Assembly (NCBI GenBank): GCA_020635035.1
Contig: JACKAO010000012.1
Span: 1 to 56,827, forward strand
Direction: 5' to 3'
Length of the DNA: 56,827 nt
Origin: Calditrichia bacterium
Lineage (GTDB): Bacteria > Calditrichota > Calditrichia > Calditrichales > J004
Positions 26,554-35,635 of the stretch are shown here, one piece after another. Made by a program: the position numbers and the translations under genes. The notes under the pieces are model-generated. The model worked only from the letters and a program-made list of their open reading frames with translations, was not told the origin of the DNA and did not search any database. Position 1 is the first letter of the stretch. Every line of letters starts with the position of its first letter.

Positions 26554-28734
26554 CTATAATCCTGTTCCCCATTTTTTATTCGGATAAAGTCCCATCTCAA
26601 GTAATAATGTGCCGCCATTCATTAATTCTTTATGCGAAAAGACAGGCTCATTCAAAGGCTGTCCGTTAAACCAGGCTTTCTGTATATACTTATTTACAGG
26701 ATCATAATTTATAGTATCTATTGTGAAGTCATTTCCATTTTGCAGATGGATTGTTACTTTTTTAAATACCGGGCTTGTTATGGAATAAACAGGTTTACCC
26801 GGTGTTACCGGATAAAAGCCCATGCTTGTAAATACAACAAATGCCGACATTCCACCGCCATCTTCATCGCCGGGGATTCCAAAAACAGTATCTTTAAACC
26901 AGACATCCAGCAACAGGCGTGTTCTTTTTTGTGTTTTCCAGGGAGCACCGCCAAAATTATATAAATAAGGAATATGGAAACTGGGTTCGTTGCCCATAGA
27001 AAAGCGCCCCACCAAACCACTTGCATCGGGAAATTGGGCCCAGTATGCATAACGTGATCTGTCCAGACCGGTACGAAATGTCCGGTCAAGTTTTTCAACA
27101 AACTTTTCTTTCCCGCCGAACAAATCTATCATGCCGTCAATATCGTGCTGTACTTGCCAAAGATATGTCCAGCCATCGTTCTCATCATAATATTCACGAC
27201 CACCCATTCCACCACTAAAACCGGGATCAACATCGATCCAATTGCCGTCAGAATCTTTCGGCATAAAAAATCCTTTTTCAGCCCAATAAAGATTCTTATA
27301 GTTCAAGGCTTTTTTACGAAATAAATCCTGGTCATCCTTTTTATTTAGTTCACCGGCTAGTTCCGCGAGTGCCCAATCATCGTAGCTGTGTCCAAGAGTT
27401 ACGGCAACTGCCTGGCGTTTTTCAAACGAATGTACCCGCTCAACAGTTTCTTTTTCGCCCGGTTTTAACGCCGGATAATATCCATTTTCGTGGTAAAAAT
27501 CATCCAGCTCACATTTGGGTCCGTTGCGCCAGGGTAGCATAGTGGCTTCTAAAGCGTTTTTCCGGGCTCCTTCATAAGCTGTCTTAATGTCAAAATTTTG
27601 AATTCCTTTACGCCATGCATCCAGAAAAGAAATGTTTATATGAAATCCATTCATTATTGCGCCATCACCATCCATCAATGGAAATCCGGGCATCCAGCCG
27701 GACTGCTGATACATCCGTACATAAGACTGCAGAATATCTGCTTCTTTATCAGGAAATAAAATAGCCCGTAAAGGATGATGGGCCAGGTAAGTGTCCCATG
27801 CCCAGTCATCAACATAAAAAGGACGATTCTCTTCGTGGATTTGATGATCATATCCGCTATAATATTGGCCTTCTTCCGAAATGTCCACCATACGTTCGTG
27901 ACTGCGCCACAATGCGGTGTAAAAAGTGCGTTTTTGCGATTCTGTTCCGCCTTCAACTTCAACTCTGTTTAGCACATCTTCCCATGATTCCCGTGCGGTG
28001 TCTTTCAGTTTCTCGAAATCCCATTCGGGGATCTCCTTTTCAAGATTTCGTTTTGCCTGATCAATGCTCAGATATGATAGTCCATACTTAAAGGAAACGG
28101 TTGGATTGTTTCTGGGATCGCAAATCAGCAGTAGGTTGGACTTATTATTTTCAGCGGGTAGATTTTTTAAAGTAGTCTCTTTATCAATAACACCATAAAT
28201 ATAAGTTTTGATGCCATTTTTGTTTTCAAAACCATGGATCGTATTTTTATCGGGGATGAGCTCACCGGAATTTAAATTATATAAATGAACCAGGTGTGTG
28301 TTTTTTGTGGAAAAATTAAATCTGAAAAATCCTGTTTTTTTCCCTGGGACAAATTCAACTGTGATGTCCAGGTCTTCCAGCCAATTATTGTAATGATACG
28401 GTTTAATAATTTCCAGATCAGCATCGTAAGCGTATCCATCCGGATTATTTTTAATATCGCTTTCAGAATTGAGCGGCATGATTGCAAAATTTTCACCCTG
28501 GCGATGTGAGAATATATTCAATGGGAAATAATCAATCTGCTCATCCAGATAATCGCGTCTCACTGGATGCATGCGCACCATTTGATTGGGTTGCTGCACA
28601 GTAGGTCTGGTTGGAACCAGCAATTGCGATAGATTGCCAATCTTGGGATCAACAAAATCGATGTTGTTCTGGGCAAATAAAAAACCGGATGATACTAAAA
28701 TAATCAAGCTTAATGGATATAATATTCTGCGCAT
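26554..28734 (-). CDS. GH92 alpha-mannosidase, exported
   Basis: GH92 enzymes are calcium-dependent inverting exo-alpha-mannosidases acting on mannan or N-glycan side chains. The 726-residue protein has a signal peptide (LIILVSSGFLFAQ), an N-terminal beta-sandwich (about 25-240) and an (alpha/alpha)6 barrel. Signature motifs are DDWAWDTYLAHHPL, MDGDGAIMNGFHINIS, GGREYYDENDGWTYLW, GNEPSFHIPYLYN with the presumed acid E583, and GDEDGGGMSAF. The ATG is preceded by AAAGGA. It is the only gene of its transcript here. Together with the two GH71/99-like enzymes it points to alpha-mannoside breakdown. Confidence 0.95.
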   Translation of the reverse strand: MRRILYPLSLIILVSSGFLFAQNNIDFVDPKIGNLSQLLVPTRPTVQQPNQMVRMHPVRRDYLDEQIDYFPLNIFSHRQGENFAIMPLNSESDIKNNPDGYAYDADLEIIKPYHYNNWLEDLDITVEFVPGKKTGFFRFNFSTKNTHLVHLYNLNSGELIPDKNTIHGFENKNGIKTYIYGVIDKETTLKNLPAENNKSNLLLICDPRNNPTVSFKYGLSYLSIDQAKRNLEKEIPEWDFEKLKDTARESWEDVLNRVEVEGGTESQKRTFYTALWRSHERMVDISEEGQYYSGYDHQIHEENRPFYVDDWAWDTYLAHHPLRAILFPDKEADILQSYVRMYQQSGWMPGFPLMDGDGAIMNGFHINISFLDAWRKGIQNFDIKTAYEGARKNALEATMLPWRNGPKCELDDFYHENGYYPALKPGEKETVERVHSFEKRQAVAVTLGHSYDDWALAELAGELNKKDDQDLFRKKALNYKNLYWAEKGFFMPKDSDGNWIDVDPGFSGGMGGREYYDENDGWTYLWQVQHDIDGMIDLFGGKEKFVEKLDRTFRTGLDRSRYAYWAQFPDASGLVGRFSMGNEPSFHIPYLYNFGGAPWKTQKRTRLLLDVWFKDTVFGIPGDEDGGGMSAFVVFTSMGFYPVTPGKPVYSITSPVFKKVTIHLQNGNDFTIDTINYDPVNKYIQKAWFNGQPLNEPVFSHKELMNGGTLLLEMGLYPNKKWGTGL

Positions 28735-29085
28735 CTTATTTCCTTTGAATGGACTTTAATTCTGATGAGAATGAAGCTGATTGATAAAATAAGGTTTTAA
28801 TCAATCTGCATAAAATATTTATTTATTGTTTTAAAATTATAAATGGCTTAGAAACAATATTCTATGAACTGCAATACTTTACAAAAACTTATGAATATTA
28901 ATCTATTATGATTGAATAAAAAGCAGGTTAATACTATAAGAAACAATAAAACAAAATTTGTATTATAAATAATGATTAATTGCAAAAAAATCCGAAATAA
29001 GTAAGCAATTATAAGCGTTAAAGTTTTATAAGTAAGGAAAAGTAAATTTATAAGTTTATATGTTTTTTAGCAGGAGAATAATGTA
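28735..29085. promoter_or_regulatory. 351-bp divergent promoter region
   Basis: This very AT-rich spacer lies between the divergent GH92 and kinase-like genes. It contains two direct repeats TTTATAAGT at 29025-29033 and 29047-29055, 22 bases (about two helical turns) apart, and a related ATTATAAGC at 29008-29016. This could be a regulator site for the rightward gene. AGGAG at 29073-29077 is its ribosome binding site. No small gene is seen. Confidence 0.45.
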
Positions 29086-29811
29086 ATGAACAAAATTAAT
29101 GACCATGTTTCCTTAGAATCAATCCTGACCAGGGAAATTAATTATTGGCAGAATACTCGCTCAACTTTGCAGCCGGCGAAAGCACTTCCAGTTAATATTA
29201 CACTTTCCTTTGACCATGGTACAAAAATAAATGAACTTGCCGATCGGATCGGTAAAAGCTTGAACTGGAAAGTTTATGACCGTGAACTTGTTGATTATAT
29301 TGCCAGTAATAGCAATGTTCGTAAGGAGATTATTAAATCATTTGATGAACAGGACCGTTCACAAATAGAACTAATAATTTCAACAATTTTTAATAATCAA
29401 ACGCTCAGCTCAGAAACATATTTTCGCTTCCTTGTGGATACAATAACTTCAATCTCACAGCACGGATCGGCAATTTTTTTGGGTCGGGGAAGTCATGTCA
29501 TAGTTCCGTCCAGCCGTGCGTTAAAGATAAGGCTTGTTGAAAACCCTGAAGACAGGATTAAGAATCTAATGGGTGTAAATATTAATAAAGACGATGCTGC
29601 AAAAGATATCAAAGCCGGCGCCAATAAAAAATCTGCATTCCTTGAACGTTTTTTTCTTCAGAAAAAAGAAGATATGTCTTTTTATGATCTAATTATTAAT
29701 ATGTCCACATTATCAATGGAAACAGCTGAATCTATTATTCTAACTGCTTTGCAGAAAAAATTTAACTTGTCAATGGAACAACTTTTTTTCTCTGAGAAAA
29801 GAGCTTCCTAA
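29086..29811 (+). CDS. Cytidylate kinase-like protein with degenerate P-loop
   Basis: The 241-residue protein follows the cytidylate-kinase-like family (Cytidylate_kin2): strand-loop-helix start, LNWKVYDRELVDYIA, and the central FLGRGSHVIVPSS followed by LKIRLVENPEDRIKNL. The nucleotide-binding loop that normally reads like SRxxGSGGRxI is instead SFDHGTKINELA, lacking the GxxGxGK/GSGG pattern. ATP binding is therefore doubtful. The first 35 residues are an extra polar extension. It may be a regulatory or sensor protein rather than a kinase. AGGAG precedes the ATG. It is cytoplasmic with no operon partner; the next gene is 171 bases away. Confidence 0.75.
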   Translation: MNKINDHVSLESILTREINYWQNTRSTLQPAKALPVNITLSFDHGTKINELADRIGKSLNWKVYDRELVDYIASNSNVRKEIIKSFDEQDRSQIELIISTIFNNQTLSSETYFRFLVDTITSISQHGSAIFLGRGSHVIVPSSRALKIRLVENPEDRIKNLMGVNINKDDAAKDIKAGANKKSAFLERFFLQKKEDMSFYDLIINMSTLSMETAESIILTALQKKFNLSMEQLFFSEKRAS

Positions 29812-29982
29812 AAAAATAAAATAAGTTAAATTATTATCTTAATTTTTGTCCCATCATATTAAGTTCGTGCTGTGTTGTTTTTACATCAGTATTTTGATTA
29901 GATTACTCTTTTCATTAGAAATTACACAGCACCTTAATACTAGATCTCCTTAAAATAGAATTTTTTTGAAAGATGGACGCCC

Positions 29983-31428
29983 ATGTCTAAAAATTATGAA
30001 ACACTTGATCCGGAAAACTGGAACGAAATGCGGGAACTGGCGCACCGCATGGTTGATGATGCGCTGAATTACCTTGAAAAAGTTGGTGAACGACCGGTTT
30101 GGCAGGAAATGCCGGAATCTGTAGCTGAACGTTTTCAAACATCCGCCCCCAAACGACCGCAGGGTGCAGAGTCTGCATATAAAGATTTTCTTGAGAATGT
30201 TTTTCCATACCCGATGGGTAACATTCATCCACGGTTTTGGGGCTGGTACATGGGCAATGGTACGGTTTTAGGAGCGCTGGCTGATTTTATGGCAGCTATT
30301 ATGAACTCCAATCTTGGCGGCGGCAATCATGGCGCTGTCCAGGTTGAAGAACAGGTAATAAACTGGATTAAGTCTATAATCGGAATGCCGGCTGAAAGCA
30401 GCGGTTTGCTGGTCAGCGGCGGATCAATGGCCAACCTGGTTGGCATCACTGTTGCCCGAAATGTTAAAGCCGGTTTTGATGTCCGCGAAGAAGGGTTACA
30501 GTCAAATCCGCAGTTAACCGTCTATGCTTCCACTGAAGTACACAGTTCTGTTCAAAAGGCTGTTGAATTGCTGGGAATGGGCAAACACAGCCAGCGCAAG
30601 ATTCCTGTTCAAGCGGATTACACAATTAATATTGATGCTCTTGCCAAGCAAATTGCTGCAGACCGTGAAGCAGGTTTGCGGCCTGTTTGTGTTATTGGCA
30701 ATGCCGGAACAATCAACACGGGCGCCATAGATGATTTAAATGCCCTGGCGGATTTGTGTAAAAAGGAAAATATCTGGTTTCATGTGGATGGAGCCATCGG
30801 TGCGGTTGCAATCCTTTCACAGAAAATGAAATCACAACTTGCGGCTATGGAAAGAGCTGACTCCGTTGCGCTTGACCTGCACAAATGGATGCACATACCC
30901 TTTGAAGCCGGTTGTGTGCTGGTCCGTCATGGAGATGATCACCGGACAACATTTTCATTAACACCTGAGTACCTTGCGCACGAAGTACGCGGATTACCCG
31001 GCGGAAAATTGTGGTTCTCTGATTACGGGCTGCAGTTATCGCGCAATTTCCGGGCGCTCAAGGTATGGATGTCAATTAAAGAACACGGGCTGGACCGCTA
31101 TGGACGCATGATTGACCGCAATATTGACCAGGCACATTATTTTGCCGGACTGGTTGAGAAAGATCCGGAAATGGAGTTAACCGCACCCGTTGGACTCGAT
31201 ATCGTCTGTTTTCGTTATAACCCCGGTGGTAAAGACGAAGGGGCACTGAACGCGCTCAATAAAGAAATTTTATTACAGCTTCATGAACAGGGCATCGCTG
31301 TGCCTTCTTACACAACTCTTGCCGGTCGATATTGTTTACGTATTGCGATTGCCAACCATCGCAGCCGCCAGGAAGATTTTGATGTGCTGGCTGCAGAAGT
31401 GGTTCGCATTGGCCGTGAATGGGCTTAA
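29983..31428 (+). CDS. PLP-dependent group II amino-acid decarboxylase family protein
   Basis: A 481-residue fold-type I PLP enzyme of the group II decarboxylase family (aromatic amino acid, tyrosine, glutamate and related decarboxylases). Motifs are PRFWGWYMGNGT, LVSGGSMANLVGI (cofactor phosphate site), HSSVQKAVELLG, WFHVDGAIGAVA (aspartate holding the pyridine nitrogen) and ALDLHKWMHIPFEAG, with K301 as the Schiff-base lysine. HKWMH is typical of the aromatic-amino-acid subgroup, but the substrate cannot be read from sequence. It is cytoplasmic. The start at ATG 29983 has only a weak ribosome binding site. A rhamnosidase gene follows 102 bases later. Confidence 0.88.
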   Translation: MSKNYETLDPENWNEMRELAHRMVDDALNYLEKVGERPVWQEMPESVAERFQTSAPKRPQGAESAYKDFLENVFPYPMGNIHPRFWGWYMGNGTVLGALADFMAAIMNSNLGGGNHGAVQVEEQVINWIKSIIGMPAESSGLLVSGGSMANLVGITVARNVKAGFDVREEGLQSNPQLTVYASTEVHSSVQKAVELLGMGKHSQRKIPVQADYTINIDALAKQIAADREAGLRPVCVIGNAGTINTGAIDDLNALADLCKKENIWFHVDGAIGAVAILSQKMKSQLAAMERADSVALDLHKWMHIPFEAGCVLVRHGDDHRTTFSLTPEYLAHEVRGLPGGKLWFSDYGLQLSRNFRALKVWMSIKEHGLDRYGRMIDRNIDQAHYFAGLVEKDPEMELTAPVGLDIVCFRYNPGGKDEGALNALNKEILLQLHEQGIAVPSYTTLAGRYCLRIAIANHRSRQEDFDVLAAEVVRIGREWA

Positions 31429-31530
31429 GAAAAGAAAGCAAAAGACTTTTTTACAATGTAATAAATAAGTTTTAAATTTATCGGCAACCCATATTAAGTC
31501 TTCCTGCAGAAATTGAATGGAGATCCTGGA

Positions 31531-34254
31531 ATGTTAAACAGAATTATTATTTTTGCCTTGTGTAGTGTATTTATCTCTGGGGGTCTTTTGGCATCAGAGC
31601 TGCGTGTTACAAATCTTAGAACCGAATATAAAATAAATCCGTTGGGGATTGATACAGAAAAACCACGTTTCAGCTGGGAGATAGTTTCTGACAGGAATAA
31701 CACAAAACAGACGGCTTATGAAATACGTTGTGCAGGGTCAATGCAAGCACTTAACAATGCAACAGATCTTTTGTGGAAATCGAAACAGGCAACAGATCAA
31801 TCCATCCAAAATACATATGAAGGACCGTCTCTTAAATCCCGGGAAAAAATATTTTGGCAGGTAAGGGTTTGGGACAATAATAGCCGTGTTTCTGAATGGA
31901 GTGATACAGCCTGGTTTGAAATGGGATTGCTTTCTGAAAGTGATTGGCAGGCGCAATGGGTTGAAGCGGATATCGATGAAAACGTGGAGATCTCACAACC
32001 GGCAAATTATTTTCGCAATGAATTTAATTTAGAAAAAGGTGTTAAATCGGCACGAATGTATATAACCAGTCATGGTTTGTATGAAGCTTTTATAAATGGC
32101 AAACGTATTGGTGACCAGGTTTTTACACCGGGCTGGACAAGTTATAACAAGCGATTGCAATACCAGGTTTATGATGTAAGCAGGCTTTTACAAAACGGCA
32201 ATAATGCAATTGCTGTAATTGTTGGCGATGGTTGGTACAGGGGATACCTGGCATGGGTTGATAAAAAAAATGTTTATGGTGAAAAACTGGGACTGCTGGC
32301 ACAACTTGAAGTACAGTACCAGGATGGCAGTCGGGAAATAATAATCTCTGATAAAAACTGGAAGGCCACCAATGATGGACCCATTTTGACATCTGATATT
32401 TATATGGGTGAAATCTACGATGCCACAAGGGAAATGCCCGGATGGACACAACCCGGATTCAATAATCAGTGGAAAAGTGTAATAGTTCAAACAGATTCAG
32501 GTAATGATTTAGTGGCAACTTATGGTCCTTTTGTAAGAAAAATTAATGAACTCACTCCGATTGAGATATCACCTAAAAAGGATGATACATTTATTTTTGA
32601 TATGGGCCAAAATATGGTTGGTTGGGTACGACTTAAAATCAATGCGCCAAAGGGAACACAAATACAGCTTCGACATGCGGAAGTGCTTGATAAAAAAGGT
32701 AATTTTTACACTGAAAATCTGCGTGCTGCCAAACAAACTGTTTTATATACCTGCAGCGGCAATGGTACTGAAATCTTTGAACCACATTTTACTTTCCAGG
32801 GATTTCGATTTGTTGAGCTTAGTGGTTTTCCCGGAACACCGGACAAATCAACACTGACGGGTGTTGTTATTCACTCGGATATGACACCTACAGGTACTTT
32901 TACTTGTTCAGATTCACTGATCAACCAGTTGCAGCACAACATTCAATGGGGTCTGAAAGGTAATTTCATTGATGTGCCTACAGACTGTCCGCAGCGTGAT
33001 GAAAGATTAGGCTGGACTGGTGATGCACAGGTATTTGCACCGACAGCATGCTATAATGTTGATGCTGCTACCTTTTATACAAAATGGCTGAAAGATCTTG
33101 CATTGGATCAGGGTGAAGATGGTAAAAGCATGGATGTAATTCCTGATGTTTTAAAAGGCTCCGGTGCGCATACCGGTTGGGCAGATGCAGCAGTTATTGT
33201 TCCCTGGGTGGTATATCTTAATTATGGTGACAAACGGGTTCTTGAAAATCAATATGCCAGTATGAAGGCGTGGGTTAATTACATGCGCAATAAAGCGGGG
33301 GAAGACTATCTGTGGACCGGGGACTGGCATTATGGTGACTGGCTTTCATTTAATAATACCGGTTCGGATTATCCGGGGGCTTATACCGAAACCGATCTGA
33401 TTGCTTCTGCTTATTTTGCTTATTCATCAACAATCCTGAGTAAAACAGCAGCCATTCTAGGTAATAACGAAGATGCAGCTGAATTCAAAAATCTCTCTGA
33501 AAAAATTAAATCGGCCTTTCAGGAAGAGTTTTTAACACCGAATGGCCGTTTGGTCTCACATACCCAAACAGCATACACACTGGCATTGTCATTTGGTCTG
33601 CTGCCGGATGCTATGAAAATAAAAGCCGGTGCGTATCTCAATGAAAATGTTCAGCGTTTTAACCACATCACAACAGGATTTCTGGGCACCCCGTTAATTT
33701 GTCAAATTTTAACTGACTATGGCTATCTTGATACAGCTTTTATGCTGCTTAACCGTAAAGAATATCCATCCTGGTTGTACCCGGTAACAAAAGGAGCTAC
33801 AACAATCTGGGAAAGATGGGATGGTATGCGGCCGGATTCGAGCTTCCAGGATGTGGGGATGAACTCGTTTAATCATTATGCTTACGGTGCTATTGGAAAA
33901 TGGCTGTACAGCACAGTTGCCGGGATCGATATAGATGAAAACAAACCCGGTTATAAAAATATCATTTTTAATCCGCATCCGGGTGGTGGTTTGACTTTTG
34001 CTAAAGCTGAGATAAACACCATGTATGGAACAGCTCTTTCTGAATGGCATCTGGAAAAAAATACTTTTAGCTATAAGATTGTCGTACCTGCAAACACAAC
34101 AGCGCAGGTTTATTTACCGGCAAGCGATCACCAAAAAGTTTTAATAAATGGTAAATCTGCAGAACAAAATGATAGCATCAAGTTAATAACAGAAGGGAAT
34201 CAACACTATCTGACCACAGGCTCCGGGTCATACGAATTTGAATTAGCAATGTAG
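31531..34254 (+). CDS. GH78 alpha-L-rhamnosidase, exported
   Basis: GH78 enzymes release terminal alpha-L-rhamnose from pectins, ulvan-type glycans, flavonoids and exopolysaccharides by inversion. The 907-residue protein has a signal peptide (MLNRIIIFALCSVFISGG). An N-terminal fibronectin-like domain with LRTEYKINPLGIDTEKPRFS follows, then two beta-sandwich domains including the carbohydrate-binding ASHGLYEAFINGK-type region, an (alpha/alpha)6 barrel, and a final beta-sandwich. Catalytic residues by family comparison are E491 in DCPQRDERLGWTGDAQ (acid) and E761 in TIWERWDG (base). The start is ATG 31531 with GGAG at 31519-31522; a TTG at 31513 is less likely. The end is convergent with the MFS gene. 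Confidence 0.95.
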   Translation: MLNRIIIFALCSVFISGGLLASELRVTNLRTEYKINPLGIDTEKPRFSWEIVSDRNNTKQTAYEIRCAGSMQALNNATDLLWKSKQATDQSIQNTYEGPSLKSREKIFWQVRVWDNNSRVSEWSDTAWFEMGLLSESDWQAQWVEADIDENVEISQPANYFRNEFNLEKGVKSARMYITSHGLYEAFINGKRIGDQVFTPGWTSYNKRLQYQVYDVSRLLQNGNNAIAVIVGDGWYRGYLAWVDKKNVYGEKLGLLAQLEVQYQDGSREIIISDKNWKATNDGPILTSDIYMGEIYDATREMPGWTQPGFNNQWKSVIVQTDSGNDLVATYGPFVRKINELTPIEISPKKDDTFIFDMGQNMVGWVRLKINAPKGTQIQLRHAEVLDKKGNFYTENLRAAKQTVLYTCSGNGTEIFEPHFTFQGFRFVELSGFPGTPDKSTLTGVVIHSDMTPTGTFTCSDSLINQLQHNIQWGLKGNFIDVPTDCPQRDERLGWTGDAQVFAPTACYNVDAATFYTKWLKDLALDQGEDGKSMDVIPDVLKGSGAHTGWADAAVIVPWVVYLNYGDKRVLENQYASMKAWVNYMRNKAGEDYLWTGDWHYGDWLSFNNTGSDYPGAYTETDLIASAYFAYSSTILSKTAAILGNNEDAAEFKNLSEKIKSAFQEEFLTPNGRLVSHTQTAYTLALSFGLLPDAMKIKAGAYLNENVQRFNHITTGFLGTPLICQILTDYGYLDTAFMLLNRKEYPSWLYPVTKGATTIWERWDGMRPDSSFQDVGMNSFNHYAYGAIGKWLYSTVAGIDIDENKPGYKNIIFNPHPGGGLTFAKAEINTMYGTALSEWHLEKNTFSYKIVVPANTTAQVYLPASDHQKVLINGKSAEQNDSIKLITEGNQHYLTTGSGSYEFELAM

Positions 34255-34256
34255 TC

Positions 34257-34276
34257 TTAGATTAATTGCAATCTAA
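34257..34276. terminator. Weak AT-rich hairpin between convergent genes
   Basis: TTAGATT and AATCTAA form a perfect 7-bp stem with a 6-base loop just after the rhamnosidase stop. It has no GC-rich stem or clear T-run, so termination is only possible. Confidence 0.25.
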
Positions 34277-34339
34277 AATCTTGATGCCGTAATCTTCTAT
34301 AACCTTAAGTGTTTATATAATTTGATAATCAATAATAAA

Positions 34340-35629
34340 TTATTGAAGATTGTTCCTGAACAAAATCATAATAATAAAAATCGTGATGATAATTACTGCT
34401 GCCAATACAAAAATATATGCCCCCAATTGATTATATATCAGTCCGCCACATAATAATCCAATAATACTGGCGGCACTTCCCAGGCTGCTGGAATACCCCT
34501 GGATGGCTCCCTGAAACTTTTGGGGGGACGTTTTTGAGATAAGCGCCAAAACAGATGGCCACATAATCCCGTTGCCAATTGCCAAAAATAGTGCTCCGAT
34601 GTATATCACCCAGGTAGAGTGAGAAAGAAAAAACAGGAAACTTGAAGCCAGGACAACACTACCACTCATTGTTAAAAAATTATCTGAAAATTTTTTAGAC
34701 ATAAAACTAAGCACAGGTCCCTGGATCAAAACCATAAAGATGCTTAAAAAAGAGAAAAAAGTTCCTGTAAGTGCGATATCCCATTTTAATGCATCAACTG
34801 CATAAACAGGAAAAGCAATATAAAAGAAATTAAATCCAAGAAATACAAGGAAATTAATAATCAGTAAAAGCCGGATATCTTTCATTTTCATGGCAAAAGA
34901 AAAGCTAATCTCTTCTTTACACTCGAGCTTGAAGCATTCTTTCTGCTCCTGTCCCACAATTTTTCTCACATTTGTTTTTCCGGGAATATCAATGATAGTC
35001 CGGGGACTGTACTCCGGCAGGCGAAAAAAGATTATGGCTGAAGCAATAAAAGAAATCAGTATCGCAGCTAAAACCGGAAGTTTCTCACCCCAAGCTGTTG
35101 CACCCAATAGGCCGGCCAGCGCAGGGCCAATTACATAGCCAAGATTTGATGAGATTGCCAGTTTCCCAAAATTTTTACTACGCTCCGATTCAGGAGTGAT
35201 GTCTGCAAGATAAGCATTTGCAACTGAAACATTACCTCCCGTCAGGCCATCCAGAGCTCTTGCCATAAAAAGAACAATTAATGGCATGGTCAGTGTAAAA
35301 CTTCCTAATATCGCAGAATTAATTTGGGTTAATCCATCAGCAGGCATGTGCATCGCCCAGAAAAATATCAGCCATGAAATAAGAGTGCCAAGCTGGCTCA
35401 GCAACAGAATTTTTCTTCGACCGAATATATCTGACCATTTCCCTAGCAATGGTGCTCCTAAAAGCTGAAAAGCGGAATATGTCGCTCCCAGGATTCCATA
35501 GATCAGTGCATTTCCGCCATACGATGTAACAAGATATATTAAAAAAGGAAGGATAATCCCGAAACCCAGTGTACCAATAAAATTTACCGATAGAATCGGG
35601 AAAAGGGGAACCTCTGCTTTGCTTTTCAT
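34340..35629 (-). CDS. MFS transporter (drug/metabolite:H+ antiporter type)
   Basis: The 429-residue protein has about 12 membrane helices and the motif A loop GKWSDIFGRRKILL after helix 2, with a matching N-terminal motif around GFGIILPFLIYLV. It resembles TetA-like DHA1 exporters. The cytoplasmic loop between helices 6 and 7 is long (about 45 residues, VRKIVGQEQKECFKLECKEE) and has two cysteines. It starts 6 bases after the stop of the response-regulator/flavoprotein gene and 1.7 kb after a histidine kinase, all in one direction. It may therefore be regulated with, or be an output of, that signalling operon. The substrate is unknown. Confidence 0.9.
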   Translation of the reverse strand: MKSKAEVPLFPILSVNFIGTLGFGIILPFLIYLVTSYGGNALIYGILGATYSAFQLLGAPLLGKWSDIFGRRKILLLSQLGTLISWLIFFWAMHMPADGLTQINSAILGSFTLTMPLIVLFMARALDGLTGGNVSVANAYLADITPESERSKNFGKLAISSNLGYVIGPALAGLLGATAWGEKLPVLAAILISFIASAIIFFRLPEYSPRTIIDIPGKTNVRKIVGQEQKECFKLECKEEISFSFAMKMKDIRLLLIINFLVFLGFNFFYIAFPVYAVDALKWDIALTGTFFSFLSIFMVLIQGPVLSFMSKKFSDNFLTMSGSVVLASSFLFFLSHSTWVIYIGALFLAIGNGIMWPSVLALISKTSPQKFQGAIQGYSSSLGSAASIIGLLCGGLIYNQLGAYIFVLAAVIIITIFIIMILFRNNLQ

Positions 35630-35635
35630 TAATTT

